DNA of 64,000 bases from an uncultured Eubacteriales bacterium (GCA_900545865.1 URAN01000007.1:11353-75352), one strand, 5' to 3'. Counted from the first letter of the stretch, positions 1 to 8,794 are shown. Notes: generated by a model not told the origin, from the sequence alone. Numbers and translations are program-made.

Positions 1-2
1 TC

Positions 3-44
3 ACAACAGCGTATGCTGTTAAAAAACTTGACTCAGGTCATTAA
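3..44 (+). CDS. C-terminal tail of an unidentified upstream gene (partial)
   Basis: Frame 3 is open from the left edge and ends at a TAA at 42-44, giving the tail TTAYAVKKLDSGH. The rny ribosome site follows only 7 bases later, which fits an upstream cotranscribed gene. In many Clostridia recX or another small gene precedes rny, but 13 residues are too few to identify this one. It could also be a chance open frame. Confidence 0.3.
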   Translation, partial: TTAYAVKKLDSGH

Positions 45-51
45 ATTTTAC

Positions 52-59
52 AGGAGGTG
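52..59 (+). promoter_or_regulatory. Ribosome binding site of rny that argues against the GTG start
   Basis: AGGAGGTG at 52-59 is an extended perfect Shine-Dalgarno match. The first in-frame GTG is at 57-59, inside this site, so it cannot be the initiator. The codon with normal 8-base spacing from AGGAGG is ATA at 66-68. Confidence 0.6.
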
Positions 60-65
60 TCGGAA

Positions 66-1637
66 ATAGGGACAACAGGAATAATTGTGTGTTTGATTTT
101 GGTTGTTGTTGCAATCGCAGGTATGTTTCTTTCGTTCAAATACGGCTATAATTACAGAAAGAAATTTGCGGAAAGCAAGATAGGCAGCGCGGAAGAAGAG
201 GCAAAGCGTATTCTCGAGCGTGCCGAAAGCGAATCAAAAAAGAATGCAAACAATATTAAAAAAGAAAAATTAATCGAAGCAAAAGAAGAAATACATAAGC
301 TCAGAAACGAGCTTGACAGAGAAATCAAGGAACGCAGAAACGATATTCAAAGACAAGAGAGAAGAGTACAGCAAAAAGAAGATACAATAGATAAAAAGAC
401 ACAGCACATCGAAAAACGAGAAGAAGAAATTCAACAGAAACTCGCTGATACCGAAAAAATTTCGGAAGAAATCGAAAGAGTTAAAAAGCTGCAAATGGCA
501 CAGCTTGAAAAAATCGCCGATTTCAGCCAGTTACAGGCAAAGGAATACTTGCTCAAACAGGTTGAAGAGGATTTGGTTCACGAAAAGGCTGTTCTTATCA
601 AGAACATTGAGGAACAAACAAAAGAGGACGCCGAGAAAAAGGCAAGAGAGATTATTACCGGCGCGATTCAGCGCTGTGCGGCGGACCACGTTACCGAAAC
701 AACCGTTTCGGTTGTACCCTTGCCAAACGATGAAATGAAAGGCCGCATCATCGGCCGTGAGGGAAGAAACATCAGAACGATTGAAACCCTTACGGGCGTT
801 GACCTTATCATTGACGATACGCCCGAGGCGGTTATTCTTTCGGGATTCGACCCCGTTCGCAGAGAAATCGCCCGCCGTTCGCTCGAAAAGCTTATCACGG
901 ACGGCAGAATTCACCCCGGCCGAATCGAAGAAATGGTTGAAAAATCGACCAAAGAGGTTGACAACGTTATTAAACAAGAGGGTGAACGCGCGTCGTTTGA
1001 AACACACGTTCACGGACTTCACCCCGAGCTTATTCGTCTGTTGGGCAGACTTAAATACAGAACAAGTTACGGACAAAATGTTCTTCAGCACTCGATTGAG
1101 GTTGCGCACATCGCCGGGCTTATGGCAGGCGAACTCGGTGCGGATGTCACTCTCGCCAAGAGAGCCGGTCTTTTGCACGATATAGGCAAAGCCGTTGACC
1201 ACGAGGTTGAGGGTTCTCACGTTACTATCGGCGGCGACATCGCCAAAAAATATAAAGAAAACGACAAGGTTATCAACGCCATTATGGCGCACCACGGCGA
1301 TATTGAGCCGAAAACAATCGAGGCTTGTCTCATTCAGGCTGCCGACGGAATTTCCGCCGCAAGACCGGGCGCAAGACGCGAAAACCTCGAATCTTATATC
1401 AAGAGACTCGAAACCCTTGAAGAAATCGCAAATTCTTTCAAAGGCGTTGAAAGGTCATTTGCAATTCAAGCAGGCCGCGAAGTCCGCATAATGGTTAAAT
1501 CGGATGCGGTCAACGATGACGAGACAATTTTGATGGCAAAGGAAATCGTTAAAAAGATTGAAAACGAGATGGAATATCCCGGTCAGATTAAAGTCAACGT
1601 TATCCGCGAATTGCGCGCCGTTGAATATGCAAAATAA
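66..1637 (+). CDS. rny: Ribonuclease Y
   Basis: Membrane-anchored endoribonuclease that starts decay of many mRNAs in Bacillota. One transmembrane helix lies near residues 4-22. A long charged coiled coil follows to about residue 200. A KH RNA-binding domain comes next, with the GRIIGREGRN loop near residue 226. The HD phosphohydrolase domain contains LLHDIGKA near residue 369. About 523 residues is normal for the family. The start is uncertain: the GTG at 57 lies inside the Shine-Dalgarno sequence, while ATA at 66 has ideal spacing. GTG at 87 or TTG at 93 would cut into the membrane helix. The gene ends just before a terminator shared with the convergent AraC-type gene. Confidence 0.95.
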   Translation: MGTTGIIVCLILVVVAIAGMFLSFKYGYNYRKKFAESKIGSAEEEAKRILERAESESKKNANNIKKEKLIEAKEEIHKLRNELDREIKERRNDIQRQERRVQQKEDTIDKKTQHIEKREEEIQQKLADTEKISEEIERVKKLQMAQLEKIADFSQLQAKEYLLKQVEEDLVHEKAVLIKNIEEQTKEDAEKKAREIITGAIQRCAADHVTETTVSVVPLPNDEMKGRIIGREGRNIRTIETLTGVDLIIDDTPEAVILSGFDPVRREIARRSLEKLITDGRIHPGRIEEMVEKSTKEVDNVIKQEGERASFETHVHGLHPELIRLLGRLKYRTSYGQNVLQHSIEVAHIAGLMAGELGADVTLAKRAGLLHDIGKAVDHEVEGSHVTIGGDIAKKYKENDKVINAIMAHHGDIEPKTIEACLIQAADGISAARPGARRENLESYIKRLETLEEIANSFKGVERSFAIQAGREVRIMVKSDAVNDDETILMAKEIVKKIENEMEYPGQIKVNVIRELRAVEYAK

Positions 1638-1677
1638 AGACAAAATATTTTCGTTTTGAAATGAATACGTCAATTTT

Positions 1678-1706
1678 AAAAGCTCCCGTTTTGAGGGAGC
1701 TTTTTT
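1678..1706. terminator. Bidirectional intrinsic terminator between rny and the AraC-type gene
   Basis: Stem AAAGCTCCC pairs with GGGAGCTTT across a GTTTTGA loop, with T runs on both strands. It sits 40 bases after the rny stop and 10 bases beyond the stop of the convergent regulator. Confidence 0.85.
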
Positions 1707-1715
1707 ATGCCTAAA

Positions 1716-2525
1716 TTATGATTTTCTCGGCGGAACGCCGAAAGTGCGTACATACGTCCGATAAAAATTCGAATAATTTCCAAACCCTGCCTCTATGCTT
1801 GCATTTGTCCACGACATTCCCGTTGTCGCAAGCTCGCGTGCGTACAAAAGGCGCTTATACGCGATATAATTATTCAGCGTATATCCCGTGCTTGCCTTAA
1901 AAATTCGGCACAGATGCCCTTTGGATATATAAAATTCATTCGAAATCACATCCAATGATAAAGATTCGGTCAAATGTTCGTTTATGTAAAGTATAACGGA
2001 TTTAATCTGTTCATTCTTTTTATATGGCTTGTCCTCTTTTGTGTCCGTCATACCGACACGATTGAGCATATACAAAAATTCGGTAAACGCCGCGCTCGCC
2101 GCAACACCCAAATCCGCATAATCGCTCAAATATTCCTCGATTCGAAACAGCGCGTCAATCAGACCCGCCTGTTTTGCCGTTTCATAAGGAATCAGATTAT
2201 TTTCACCCAGAACACGTTCTATAAAAACCTTTTTATAATTTTCACAGCCGTGATTGGTAAAAAAGCTTTTATCAACGTTTATAACTATCCGTTCATAATC
2301 TTTTTTTGATTTGTGGTCCATAAGGTGCACTTCAAAATCCGATGCAATCACTATGTCATACGGTGACATTTTATAACGGCTGCCCTCGACAACGAATTCC
2401 GCATCACCGCATATATACAAAAGAATCTCATACGAATTCGAGTGGTTATGCAAGTGATAATTCTCGTTTTCCGCACCTTTGGTAAATTTGTGTCTGAACA
2501 TAAATTCTTTTTCGCTTACCATCAT
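1716..2525 (-). CDS. AraC family transcriptional regulator
   Basis: DNA-binding regulator of about 269 residues. The N-terminal half looks like a cupin-type effector domain (HLHNHSNSYEILLYICG, then a DFEVHLMDHKS stretch). The C-terminal 100 residues carry two helix-turn-helix units (LSLDVISNEFYISKGHLCRIFK and SWTNASIEAGFGNYSNFYRTYV), the AraC/XylS arrangement. The start was set at ATG 2525 because GAGGTGATT lies at 2531-2539; the longer open frame runs back into the upstream gene. The gene begins 7 bases after the DUF5662 gene stop, so the two are probably cotranscribed. A sugar-type ligand is typical for the family, but nothing here identifies the ligand. Confidence 0.85.
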   Translation of the reverse strand: MMVSEKEFMFRHKFTKGAENENYHLHNHSNSYEILLYICGDAEFVVEGSRYKMSPYDIVIASDFEVHLMDHKSKKDYERIVINVDKSFFTNHGCENYKKVFIERVLGENNLIPYETAKQAGLIDALFRIEEYLSDYADLGVAASAAFTEFLYMLNRVGMTDTKEDKPYKKNEQIKSVILYINEHLTESLSLDVISNEFYISKGHLCRIFKASTGYTLNNYIAYKRLLYARELATTGMSWTNASIEAGFGNYSNFYRTYVRTFGVPPRKS

Positions 2526-2532
2526 AAGGCAA

Positions 2533-3141
2533 TCACCTCGCGCTCTTGCTTTCTTTAAGCATCTTGCGGACAGCGGCGAAAGCAGCATCCTCGCCGTCCT
2601 CGGCAAGTGTTCTCAACAGTCCTTCGATCATATCCGATGTATTCGGATCAATCGGTCGTCTGCCTTTTGATCTCATAAAATATTCAAGCGGATGTTTATC
2701 CGTATACTTTTTGCCCTGATAAATCTTGCTCGCCGCAACTCTGTCACAAAACATTTCTGCGATATATTTTGGCGGCATCGGCACAGGTCCGAATTCCTTG
2801 GTCTTTACATTATAATCAGACCAATATTCAAAATGATGTCGGTTTCTGCCTTTATGATGCAGCCACGCCGCCGAATATCCGTAAAGTGCGCGTTCCTCTT
2901 CGTTCGGGCTCCTGTCTCCGCAGTAAAACCTCGCGCCCGGGATAAATTCCGTCGGGCTGTACTTTGATAAATCGTGGCGCAGCCCCTGAAACAAAATCCC
3001 TGCGAGGCGGCTGTGCGCAATAACGGTATGCCGATGCCGTGTTATTGTTTTAAAGTGACCTATTATCTTTTTGAGCGTAATTTTGCCATCACTCTTTTTG
3101 GTGTTTTCAGTATTTGAATCCGTTTTCCGGTTTGTTTTCAT
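2533..3141 (-). CDS. DUF5662 family protein
   Basis: About 202 residues, resembling the DUF5662 family of Bacillota and phages (my recognition, not searched). The basic N terminus (MKTNRKTDSNTENTKKS) looks disordered. The body has many His/Asp residues, including HRHTVIAHSRLAG, LRHDLSKYSPTEF and a WLHHKGRNRHHFEYW motif, suggesting a metal-binding helical fold. No activity is established. The start at 3141 follows a GGCGGT-type site; an in-frame upstream ATG at 3192 lacks one. The TGA lies inside the ribosome site of the following AraC gene, which implies translational coupling. Confidence 0.7.
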   Translation of the reverse strand: MKTNRKTDSNTENTKKSDGKITLKKIIGHFKTITRHRHTVIAHSRLAGILFQGLRHDLSKYSPTEFIPGARFYCGDRSPNEEERALYGYSAAWLHHKGRNRHHFEYWSDYNVKTKEFGPVPMPPKYIAEMFCDRVAASKIYQGKKYTDKHPLEYFMRSKGRRPIDPNTSDMIEGLLRTLAEDGEDAAFAAVRKMLKESKSAR

Positions 3142-3179
3142 ATTCTCATACCGCCTATCTGTTTTAAAATATGAATAAT

Positions 3180-3203
3180 GGGAACAACACATTCGCTGTT
3201 CCC
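3180..3203 (-). terminator. Hairpin after secG (weak terminator)
   Basis: GGGAACA (3180-3186) pairs with TGTTCCC (3197-3203). On the minus strand it is followed by an AT-rich stretch without a clean T run, so termination may be weak and some transcription could continue into the DUF5662 and AraC genes. Confidence 0.5.
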
Positions 3204-3238
3204 ATTTAATCTCTTATTCAAGTCAATTATACAAATGT

Positions 3239-3769
3239 TTATTCAGCAGGCTTATCCTGTGAATCCGCATTATTCGCATCGGCATTATCGGCATTATTGG
3301 TGTTCTCGGCTGTTGCATTTTCAGCATTGTTATCACCCGATGCCGCGTCTTGGCTTGCCGCCGCCTCTTGCTGTTGCTTAACCTGGTCTGCGGTCATAAC
3401 AACGTTGCCGTTAGCATCCACAAGGTTTCCGTTCTCATCGAGAGATACCTGTTGCTGAGCCGCCGAGCCGTCCGCACTTTCGGCTTGTCCGGTCTGCTCT
3501 GTCGGTTGTGACTCGGTTGCCGTGGATTTGTTTTGGTTTACGCTTATAACCGTAAGCGCGATTGAGCTTGCGACAAAGAGAACAGCCAAAACAGCCGTAA
3601 ACTTTTTGAGCATTGCGTCAATGGTTCTTCCTTTATTCTTTCCGAAGAACGTTTCCGCACCGCCGGCAATTGCACCCGACAAACCTTGTTGCTTTCCGTG
3701 CTGCATCAAAACAACCACAACCAGTACCAGCGAAATCACCACATGGATTATTGTTAAAGCTAAATTCAT
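3239..3769 (-). CDS. secG: Preprotein translocase subunit SecG with a long acidic C-terminal extension
   Basis: Accessory subunit of the SecYEG channel. Residues 1-22 form the first membrane helix (LTIIHVVISLVLVVVVLMQ). The conserved GLSGAIAGGAETFFGKNKGRTID stretch follows, and the second helix spans about residues 54-75 (FTAVLAVLFVASSIALTVI). A normal SecG ends shortly after this. Here about 100 extra residues follow, rich in Ala, Asn, Gln, Asp and Glu. From known SecG topology the tail should face outward. GAGGAGG precedes the ATG. A TTGAAA-17-TATACT promoter lies upstream and a hairpin downstream, so the gene may be its own unit. Confidence 0.92.
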   Translation of the reverse strand: MNLALTIIHVVISLVLVVVVLMQHGKQQGLSGAIAGGAETFFGKNKGRTIDAMLKKFTAVLAVLFVASSIALTVISVNQNKSTATESQPTEQTGQAESADGSAAQQQVSLDENGNLVDANGNVVMTADQVKQQQEAAASQDAASGDNNAENATAENTNNADNADANNADSQDKPAE

Positions 3770-3891
3770 TTTTACTTCCTCCTCGTATCTGCGAGATAAT
3801 AATTTAAAGTTATGTACAATGTTTGTATTATATCAATCCGCAATTCCTCGATATATAATAAAACATCATCCGTTTTTGTCCGATAGATATT

Positions 3892-3920
3892 AGTATATCA
3901 TATATCGGGAAAAATTTCAA
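3892..3920 (-). promoter_or_regulatory. Predicted sigma-A promoter of secG
   Basis: On the minus strand TTGAAA (3915-3920) is separated by 17 bases from TATACT (3892-3897). The predicted start near 3885 leaves a leader of about 115 bases before secG. Confidence 0.6.
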
Positions 3921-3974
3921 GACTTTTTTCAACTTTTTTCAAAATATTTTGAAAATTTATAAATTGTATTTTCA

Positions 3975-4036
3975 AACGCGCTTTGCACCGCGTTTCCGCC
4001 GCCTGCGGCTTAATCGTTTTTTGCTTTTTCACGCCT
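3975..4036. other. GC-rich hairpins in the secG-upstream intergenic region
   Basis: Within the 487-base gap 3770-4256, this part holds AAACGCG pairing with CGCGTTT and a nearby GCCGC-CT-GCGGC hairpin. The second is followed on the plus strand by TTAATC and a T run, so it resembles a plus-strand terminator. No gene is visible on either strand here; the rest of the gap is AT-rich. Confidence 0.35.
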
Positions 4037-4085
4037 TGATTTATGTCCTATAAGTTAAAAAATTCTATATATTCTAAAATAAGTA

Positions 4086-4114
4086 TTGACAATTCATTTC
4101 CAATGGTATATACT
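4086..4114 (+). promoter_or_regulatory. Consensus sigma-A promoter with no downstream gene on its strand
   Basis: TTGACA (4086-4091), a 17-base spacer and TATACT (4109-4114) point rightward. The next plus-strand gene is far away. The only downstream feature is a perfect hairpin at 4199-4237, so the predicted product would be a short RNA of about 115 bases, or an antisense RNA to the small gene ending at 4257. Confidence 0.5.
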
Positions 4115-4198
4115 ATATTTGTACAGCAAGCCACGAACAGGCACAATATGTTGTATCTTGCTTTCAAATTCTCAATCTTACCTTTAAAATATGACACA

Positions 4199-4237
4199 CA
4201 AACGGGGCTGTTTGAACAATTCAAACAGCCCCGTTTG
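4199..4237. terminator. Perfect 18-bp inverted repeat after the small membrane protein gene
   Basis: Arms at 4199-4216 and 4220-4237 pair perfectly around a CAA loop, with a GGGGC/GCCCC core. It lies 19 bases beyond the stop of the minus-strand gene ending at 4257. Neither strand has a strong T run, but the stem is strong enough to act as a bidirectional end. Confidence 0.7.
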
Positions 4238-4256
4238 GCATATTGTCGCTGTTTTA

Positions 4257-4571
4257 TTACATTTCTTCCGTCACACGATTTTCAGCCAGGCGTTCTTCCG
4301 TTGTCCGGCGATTTGAGGGCGAATGAGCCGCCGCCCATTCACGCTTGCGTATTTCTTCAAGCTCCGCCTCTTGTTCGGGAGTATTCGGGAACCGTTCGCT
4401 AAGCTCAATCAGCTTTTCTTTATACTTTAAATTTTGCAGCTTTGTCGCAAGCGCGCAAATCGCCGCAAGAGCCGCAACAACCGCCGATATTGCCGCCGCA
4501 CACCGCCAAAAGCTACCTTGGCGTTCCAATTTTTCAAACTCCTCTCGGTCTTCAATAAAATTTCTAAACAT
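4257..4571 (-). CDS. Small hypothetical membrane protein
   Basis: 104 residues of unrecognised family. A charged N terminus (MFRNFIEDREEFEKLERQG) is followed by one hydrophobic helix at about residues 24-44 (AAAISAVVAALAAICALA), then a charged, probably helical tail with NTPEQEAELEEIRKREWAA. The composition suggests a single-span protein with a coiled-coil tail. AGGAGAGG precedes the ATG. It begins 20 bases after birA on the same strand and is likely the last gene of the hprK operon. The strong hairpin at 4199-4237 closes the unit. Confidence 0.6.
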   Translation of the reverse strand: MFRNFIEDREEFEKLERQGSFWRCAAAISAVVAALAAICALATKLQNLKYKEKLIELSERFPNTPEQEAELEEIRKREWAAAHSPSNRRTTEERLAENRVTEEM

Positions 4572-4591
4572 TATTACCTCTCCTTTTTCTT

Positions 4592-5323
4592 TTAAATTTT
4601 TGTCAATCTTATACTTATCTCACCTGTGTTTAAAATCTCGGATTCTCCGTTATCATATTCTACCACTAACCCTCCGCTGTTGTCAATATCTTTTACATAT
4701 GCCTCTTTGTCGGTATTTAATATTTTTATCCGTTTATGCAAGACCATCGACTTTGACCTGTATTCATCAATAAAATCCGCACCGTCCGAGATTCGTTCAA
4801 CCTCATCTATTATATTCATGGCAAGCCGCCGTTTTGGAAACGTGCCGCCTTTTTTCGAAAGCGCCGCCGCATTTTTTACATCACTCGGAAAGCTGTCGGT
4901 TGTACAGTTTATTCCGATGCCCAAAACAACCGCGTCGAGCCGTCCCGTTTGCGCATTTGTCACCGCCTCGGCAAGTATACCGCAGACCTTTTTATCACCG
5001 ACATACAAGTCATTGACCCACTTTATTTTTGTGTCGATGTTCACCGTCGATTTTATCGCACGGCTCACCGCGACCGCCGCCGCGGCGGTAAGCGTTACGT
5101 GATATTCCGAATCGGAATTATACGGCAAAAGCAAGCTTATATAAAGACCGCTGTCGGGCGGCGAATAAAAGCTCCTTCCGAGCCTTCCCCTGCCTTGGGT
5201 CTGACAATTCGCGATAAGCACCGTCTTTTTGCGACAGCCGTCTTTCGCCATTTCTTTCAGAACCGAATTTGTTGATGTTACGGTATCTTTGACAATTATA
5301 TTATACTCACTTTTTTTATCCAT
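4592..5323 (-). CDS. birA: Biotin--[acetyl-CoA-carboxylase] ligase
   Basis: Attaches biotin to the carrier domain of acetyl-CoA carboxylase and related enzymes through biotinyl-AMP. Seen here are the N-terminal TVTSTNSVLKEMAKDG, the biotin/ATP motif QTQGRGRLGRSFYSPPDSGLY near residue 45, KWVNDLYVGDKKVCGILAE near residue 104, and a small C-terminal SH3-like domain. There is no N-terminal helix-turn-helix, so this is the enzyme-only form and should not act as a repressor. The ATG at 5323 was chosen because the earlier GTG overlaps the GGTGTGATT ribosome site. It follows dnaE closely. Confidence 0.93.
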   Translation of the reverse strand: MDKKSEYNIIVKDTVTSTNSVLKEMAKDGCRKKTVLIANCQTQGRGRLGRSFYSPPDSGLYISLLLPYNSDSEYHVTLTAAAAVAVSRAIKSTVNIDTKIKWVNDLYVGDKKVCGILAEAVTNAQTGRLDAVVLGIGINCTTDSFPSDVKNAAALSKKGGTFPKRRLAMNIIDEVERISDGADFIDEYRSKSMVLHKRIKILNTDKEAYVKDIDNSGGLVVEYDNGESEILNTGEISIRLTKI

Positions 5324-5347
5324 AATCACACCATCCGAATTTCCGAA

Positions 5348-8300
5348 TTATTTCTCGACCAAACGCACATTTTCGTCACCCAGCAGCTTTTTTAATATCT
5401 CTGTTCTTTCGTCATTCCTTTTGACCATCATTGATTTCGGCGCAGCAACAACCTGTCCGTTATCCGAATATTTTATCACAACGGAAACATCGCCGCTTTC
5501 GGCTTTTAATATTCGCTTTACCTCGTTCAGCACAACCGTGTCGGTCGAATCAAGGCGCAAATAGAGCCTTGCTCTCCTGCGCGCCATTTCATCAAGCATA
5601 CGCATATCTTCAAGCCTTAATTTCGGCGGAGCATCATCGGATATGTCGAGGTTGCCGCTTATCGTCACTATGCTTCCCTCAACGGCAATATCCGCAAAAC
5701 GTCTGAGCTGACCCGGAAAGATTATTACCTCCATACTCGCCGTCAAATCCTCAAACTCAACATAGCGCATCATATCGCCTTTTTTGGTGAGCTGGTTGCG
5801 AACCTTTGTTATTATTCCCGAAACCGTCACCTGAGAGCCGATATTAAACCGTTTGTCCTCGTTCTCGATAATATCAGAAATACTTGCCGTTGACGCGGCG
5901 CGAACCGCCGCAGCCTTGCTGTCGAGAGGATGCCCCGAAACGTACATTCCGATACTCTCTTTTTCCATTGCGAGAAGCTCGGTCTCGGGAAATTCTCTGC
6001 AATCCTCAAAGTTATCGGCATTCCTTTCAGCCTCTCCGCTCATCATCGAAAACATATCGAGTTGTCCCGGCATCGTGTTTTTCGCCGCGTATTGCGCATC
6101 GTCCATAACTCTTTCGTATGCGCGGAAGAGCTGTGCGCGTTTTAATCCGAATTCATCAAACGCGCCGCATTTTATAAGACTTTCGACAACACGCTTGTTC
6201 ATCTTTCGCGAAACCATTCTCTTACAAAAATCAGTAAGTCCGATAAAATCTCCGCCCGTTTCACGTTCGGCGGCGATTTCGTCAACGACCGCGCCGCCAA
6301 CATTCTTTACCGCCGCAAGACCGAATCTCAAACAGCCGTTATCAACCGAAAAATCCTTTCCGCTTTTATTGATTGACGGCGGCAGCATCTCTATTCCCAG
6401 ACGCTTTACCACCTCGATATATTTTGAAATTTTAGACGCGTTATCGATAAATGATGTAAGCAAAGCCGCAAAGAACTCAACCGGATAGTGACATTTAAGC
6501 CATGCCGTTCTGTACGCCACCACCGCATATGCCGCCGCGTGCGACTTGTTAAACGCATATGACGCAAAGTCCATCATCTCGTCAAAAATTGACGCAGCCG
6601 TCTTTTCGTCAATACCTCTCGCCACCGCTCCGTCAACGTGAACGCCGCCCTCGTCTGTGCCATAGATAAAGTTTTGACGCTCTTTTTGCATAACGTCCGC
6701 CTTTTTCTTTGACATTGCACGGCGCACCAAATCCGCACGTCCGAGCGAATATCCGCCAAGCTCACGCACAATCTGCATAACCTGTTCTTGGTACACGATA
6801 CACCCGTACGTCATATTCAAAATATGTTCAAGCATCGGATGCTTATACTTTACCATTGACGGATTGTTTTTGTTGGCAACATACATCGGTATGGAATCCA
6901 TCGGGCCGGGTCGGTACAGCGAAATTCCGGCGATTATATCCTCTATTGAGGTCGGTTTAAGTTCTTTCATAAACTGTTTCATACCGCCGCTTTCGAGCTG
7001 GAATACGCCGTCTGTTTCGCCCCGTGAAATCATCTCATACACGGCGGCATCGTCCATATCCAAATTTTCGATATTGACATCCGCACCGTGCGCCTGTTTT
7101 ATATGCATAACCGCATCTTGAATAACGGTAAGCGTACGCAGACCCAAAAAGTCCATTTTTAACAAACCGAGCCGCTCTATCGTTGTCATTGTGAACTGGG
7201 TCGTGATGACATCATCGTTTTTTTGCAGAGGTACGAAATTTCCTATTCCGCCGCTTGTTATAACAACCCCGGCGGCGTGCGTCGATGTGTGCCGCGGCAA
7301 GCCCTCTAACTCAATCGCAGTATCAATAAGCTTTTTAATCTCTGCCGACGAATCATATAATTCCTTTAGCTTATAGTTCACCGTCAACGCCTTTTTTATT
7401 GTCATTTTAAGCTCGTTCGGCACTTGCTTTGCAACCTCGTCAACCCTGCCGTAAGGAATATTCAGTGCGCGCCCGACATCGCGTATGGCGAGCCGCGCCG
7501 CCATTGTTCCGAACGTCACTATTTGAGCAACGTTATCCGAGCCGTATTTGCGATTTACGTAATCTATTACTTCGCCGCGGCGAACATAGCAAAAATCAAT
7601 ATCAATATCAGGCATACTTACACGCTCGGGGTTCAAAAACCTCTCGAATATAAGACTGTACTTTATCGGGTCAACATCGGTGATATGCAGACAGTACGCA
7701 ACCACGCTGCCTGCCGCCGAACCCCTGCCCGGGCCGACCGGGATTCCGTGACTCTTTGCATAGTGAATAAAATCCCACACTATCAAAAAGTAATCAATAT
7801 ATCCCATTTGCGAAATTGTATCAAGTTCATATTGCATTCTCGAAACAACGCTTTCATCGGCATTCGGATAACGTTCACGCATTCCGCGGTCAACAAGCTG
7901 TTTAAGATATTCGTATGCCGTAAGTCCGTTCGGAATCTCGAATTTGGGAAGGTGGAACTTTCCAAATTCAATCTCGACATTGCATCTGTCCGCAATTTTT
8001 TGAGTGTTTTCCAGCGCCTCGGGAATATACGAAAAAAGTTCAGTCATTTCTTCCTCGGATTTGAGATAAAGTTGGTCACAATCCATCTTCATTCTGTCCT
8101 CGTCATCGACCGTCTTCCCCATCTGAATACACATAAGAACATCTTGGTATTCGGCATCTCTTTTGAGCGTATAATGTATATCATTTGTTGCCACTATATC
8201 AATATTCAGCTCACGCGCAATCGAAATAAGGTCACGGTTGAGCTTTTTCTGTTCAAAAATTCCGTGGTCCTGAATCTCGATGAAATACCTGTCGCGTCCG

Positions 8301-8794
8301 AATATATCCAAAAACTCTTGCGCACGGCGTTTTGCCTCATCATAATTTCCCGATAACAGCTGGCGCGACAACACGCCCGACATACACGCGCTAAGCGCGA
8401 TTATTCCCTCGTTGTGTTCGCGCAGAATATCCATATCTATTCTCGGCCGATAATAAAAACCCTCTATAAACCCTGCCGATACGAGCTTCATCAAGTTATG
8501 ATAACCGACATCGTTTTCGGCAAGCAAAATAAGGTGACAGCTTTGCGAATCGAGGTCGTGAACCTTATCGAATCTCGATCGTGCCGCAACATAAACTTCA
8601 CAGCCGAGTATCGGCTTTATGCCGTTTTGTTTGGCACATTCGTAAAAATCTATTACGCCGTACATATTTCCGTGGTCGGTTATCGCCATTGCCGTCTGTC
8701 CGAGTTCTTTCGCCCTCTCTATCAGTTTCGGTATCGTACCTTCGCCATCGAGCAAACTGTACGCCGTGTGCGTATGAAGATGTACAAAGCTCAT
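5348..8794 (-). CDS. dnaE: DNA polymerase III subunit alpha (DnaE type)
   Basis: Replicative polymerase of about 1148 residues. The N-terminal PHP domain begins HLHTHTAYSLLDGEGTI. The catalytic palm carries PDIDIDF near residue 393, preceded by GPGRGSAAGS. Later come the tudor/helix-hairpin-helix region (ASYAFNKSHAAAYA) and a C-terminal OB fold near residues 980-1080 (VTVSGIITKVRNQLTKKGDMM). In Bacillota DnaE usually works beside PolC, which is not in this window. The start at 8794 has GAGGTGATAAGA in front; an in-frame GTG inside that site is rejected. whiA lies 29 bases upstream and birA 24 bases downstream, in one operon. Confidence 0.97.
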   Translation of the reverse strand: MSFVHLHTHTAYSLLDGEGTIPKLIERAKELGQTAMAITDHGNMYGVIDFYECAKQNGIKPILGCEVYVAARSRFDKVHDLDSQSCHLILLAENDVGYHNLMKLVSAGFIEGFYYRPRIDMDILREHNEGIIALSACMSGVLSRQLLSGNYDEAKRRAQEFLDIFGRDRYFIEIQDHGIFEQKKLNRDLISIARELNIDIVATNDIHYTLKRDAEYQDVLMCIQMGKTVDDEDRMKMDCDQLYLKSEEEMTELFSYIPEALENTQKIADRCNVEIEFGKFHLPKFEIPNGLTAYEYLKQLVDRGMRERYPNADESVVSRMQYELDTISQMGYIDYFLIVWDFIHYAKSHGIPVGPGRGSAAGSVVAYCLHITDVDPIKYSLIFERFLNPERVSMPDIDIDFCYVRRGEVIDYVNRKYGSDNVAQIVTFGTMAARLAIRDVGRALNIPYGRVDEVAKQVPNELKMTIKKALTVNYKLKELYDSSAEIKKLIDTAIELEGLPRHTSTHAAGVVITSGGIGNFVPLQKNDDVITTQFTMTTIERLGLLKMDFLGLRTLTVIQDAVMHIKQAHGADVNIENLDMDDAAVYEMISRGETDGVFQLESGGMKQFMKELKPTSIEDIIAGISLYRPGPMDSIPMYVANKNNPSMVKYKHPMLEHILNMTYGCIVYQEQVMQIVRELGGYSLGRADLVRRAMSKKKADVMQKERQNFIYGTDEGGVHVDGAVARGIDEKTAASIFDEMMDFASYAFNKSHAAAYAVVAYRTAWLKCHYPVEFFAALLTSFIDNASKISKYIEVVKRLGIEMLPPSINKSGKDFSVDNGCLRFGLAAVKNVGGAVVDEIAAERETGGDFIGLTDFCKRMVSRKMNKRVVESLIKCGAFDEFGLKRAQLFRAYERVMDDAQYAAKNTMPGQLDMFSMMSGEAERNADNFEDCREFPETELLAMEKESIGMYVSGHPLDSKAAAVRAASTASISDIIENEDKRFNIGSQVTVSGIITKVRNQLTKKGDMMRYVEFEDLTASMEVIIFPGQLRRFADIAVEGSIVTISGNLDISDDAPPKLRLEDMRMLDEMARRRARLYLRLDSTDTVVLNEVKRILKAESGDVSVVIKYSDNGQVVAAPKSMMVKRNDERTEILKKLLGDENVRLVEK

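Noticed and set aside
531..1295. 254-codon minus-strand frame
   Set aside because: Antisense to rny; no domain or ribosome site.
7424..8356. 310-codon plus-strand frame
   Set aside because: Opposite dnaE; no recognisable domain and no ribosome site.
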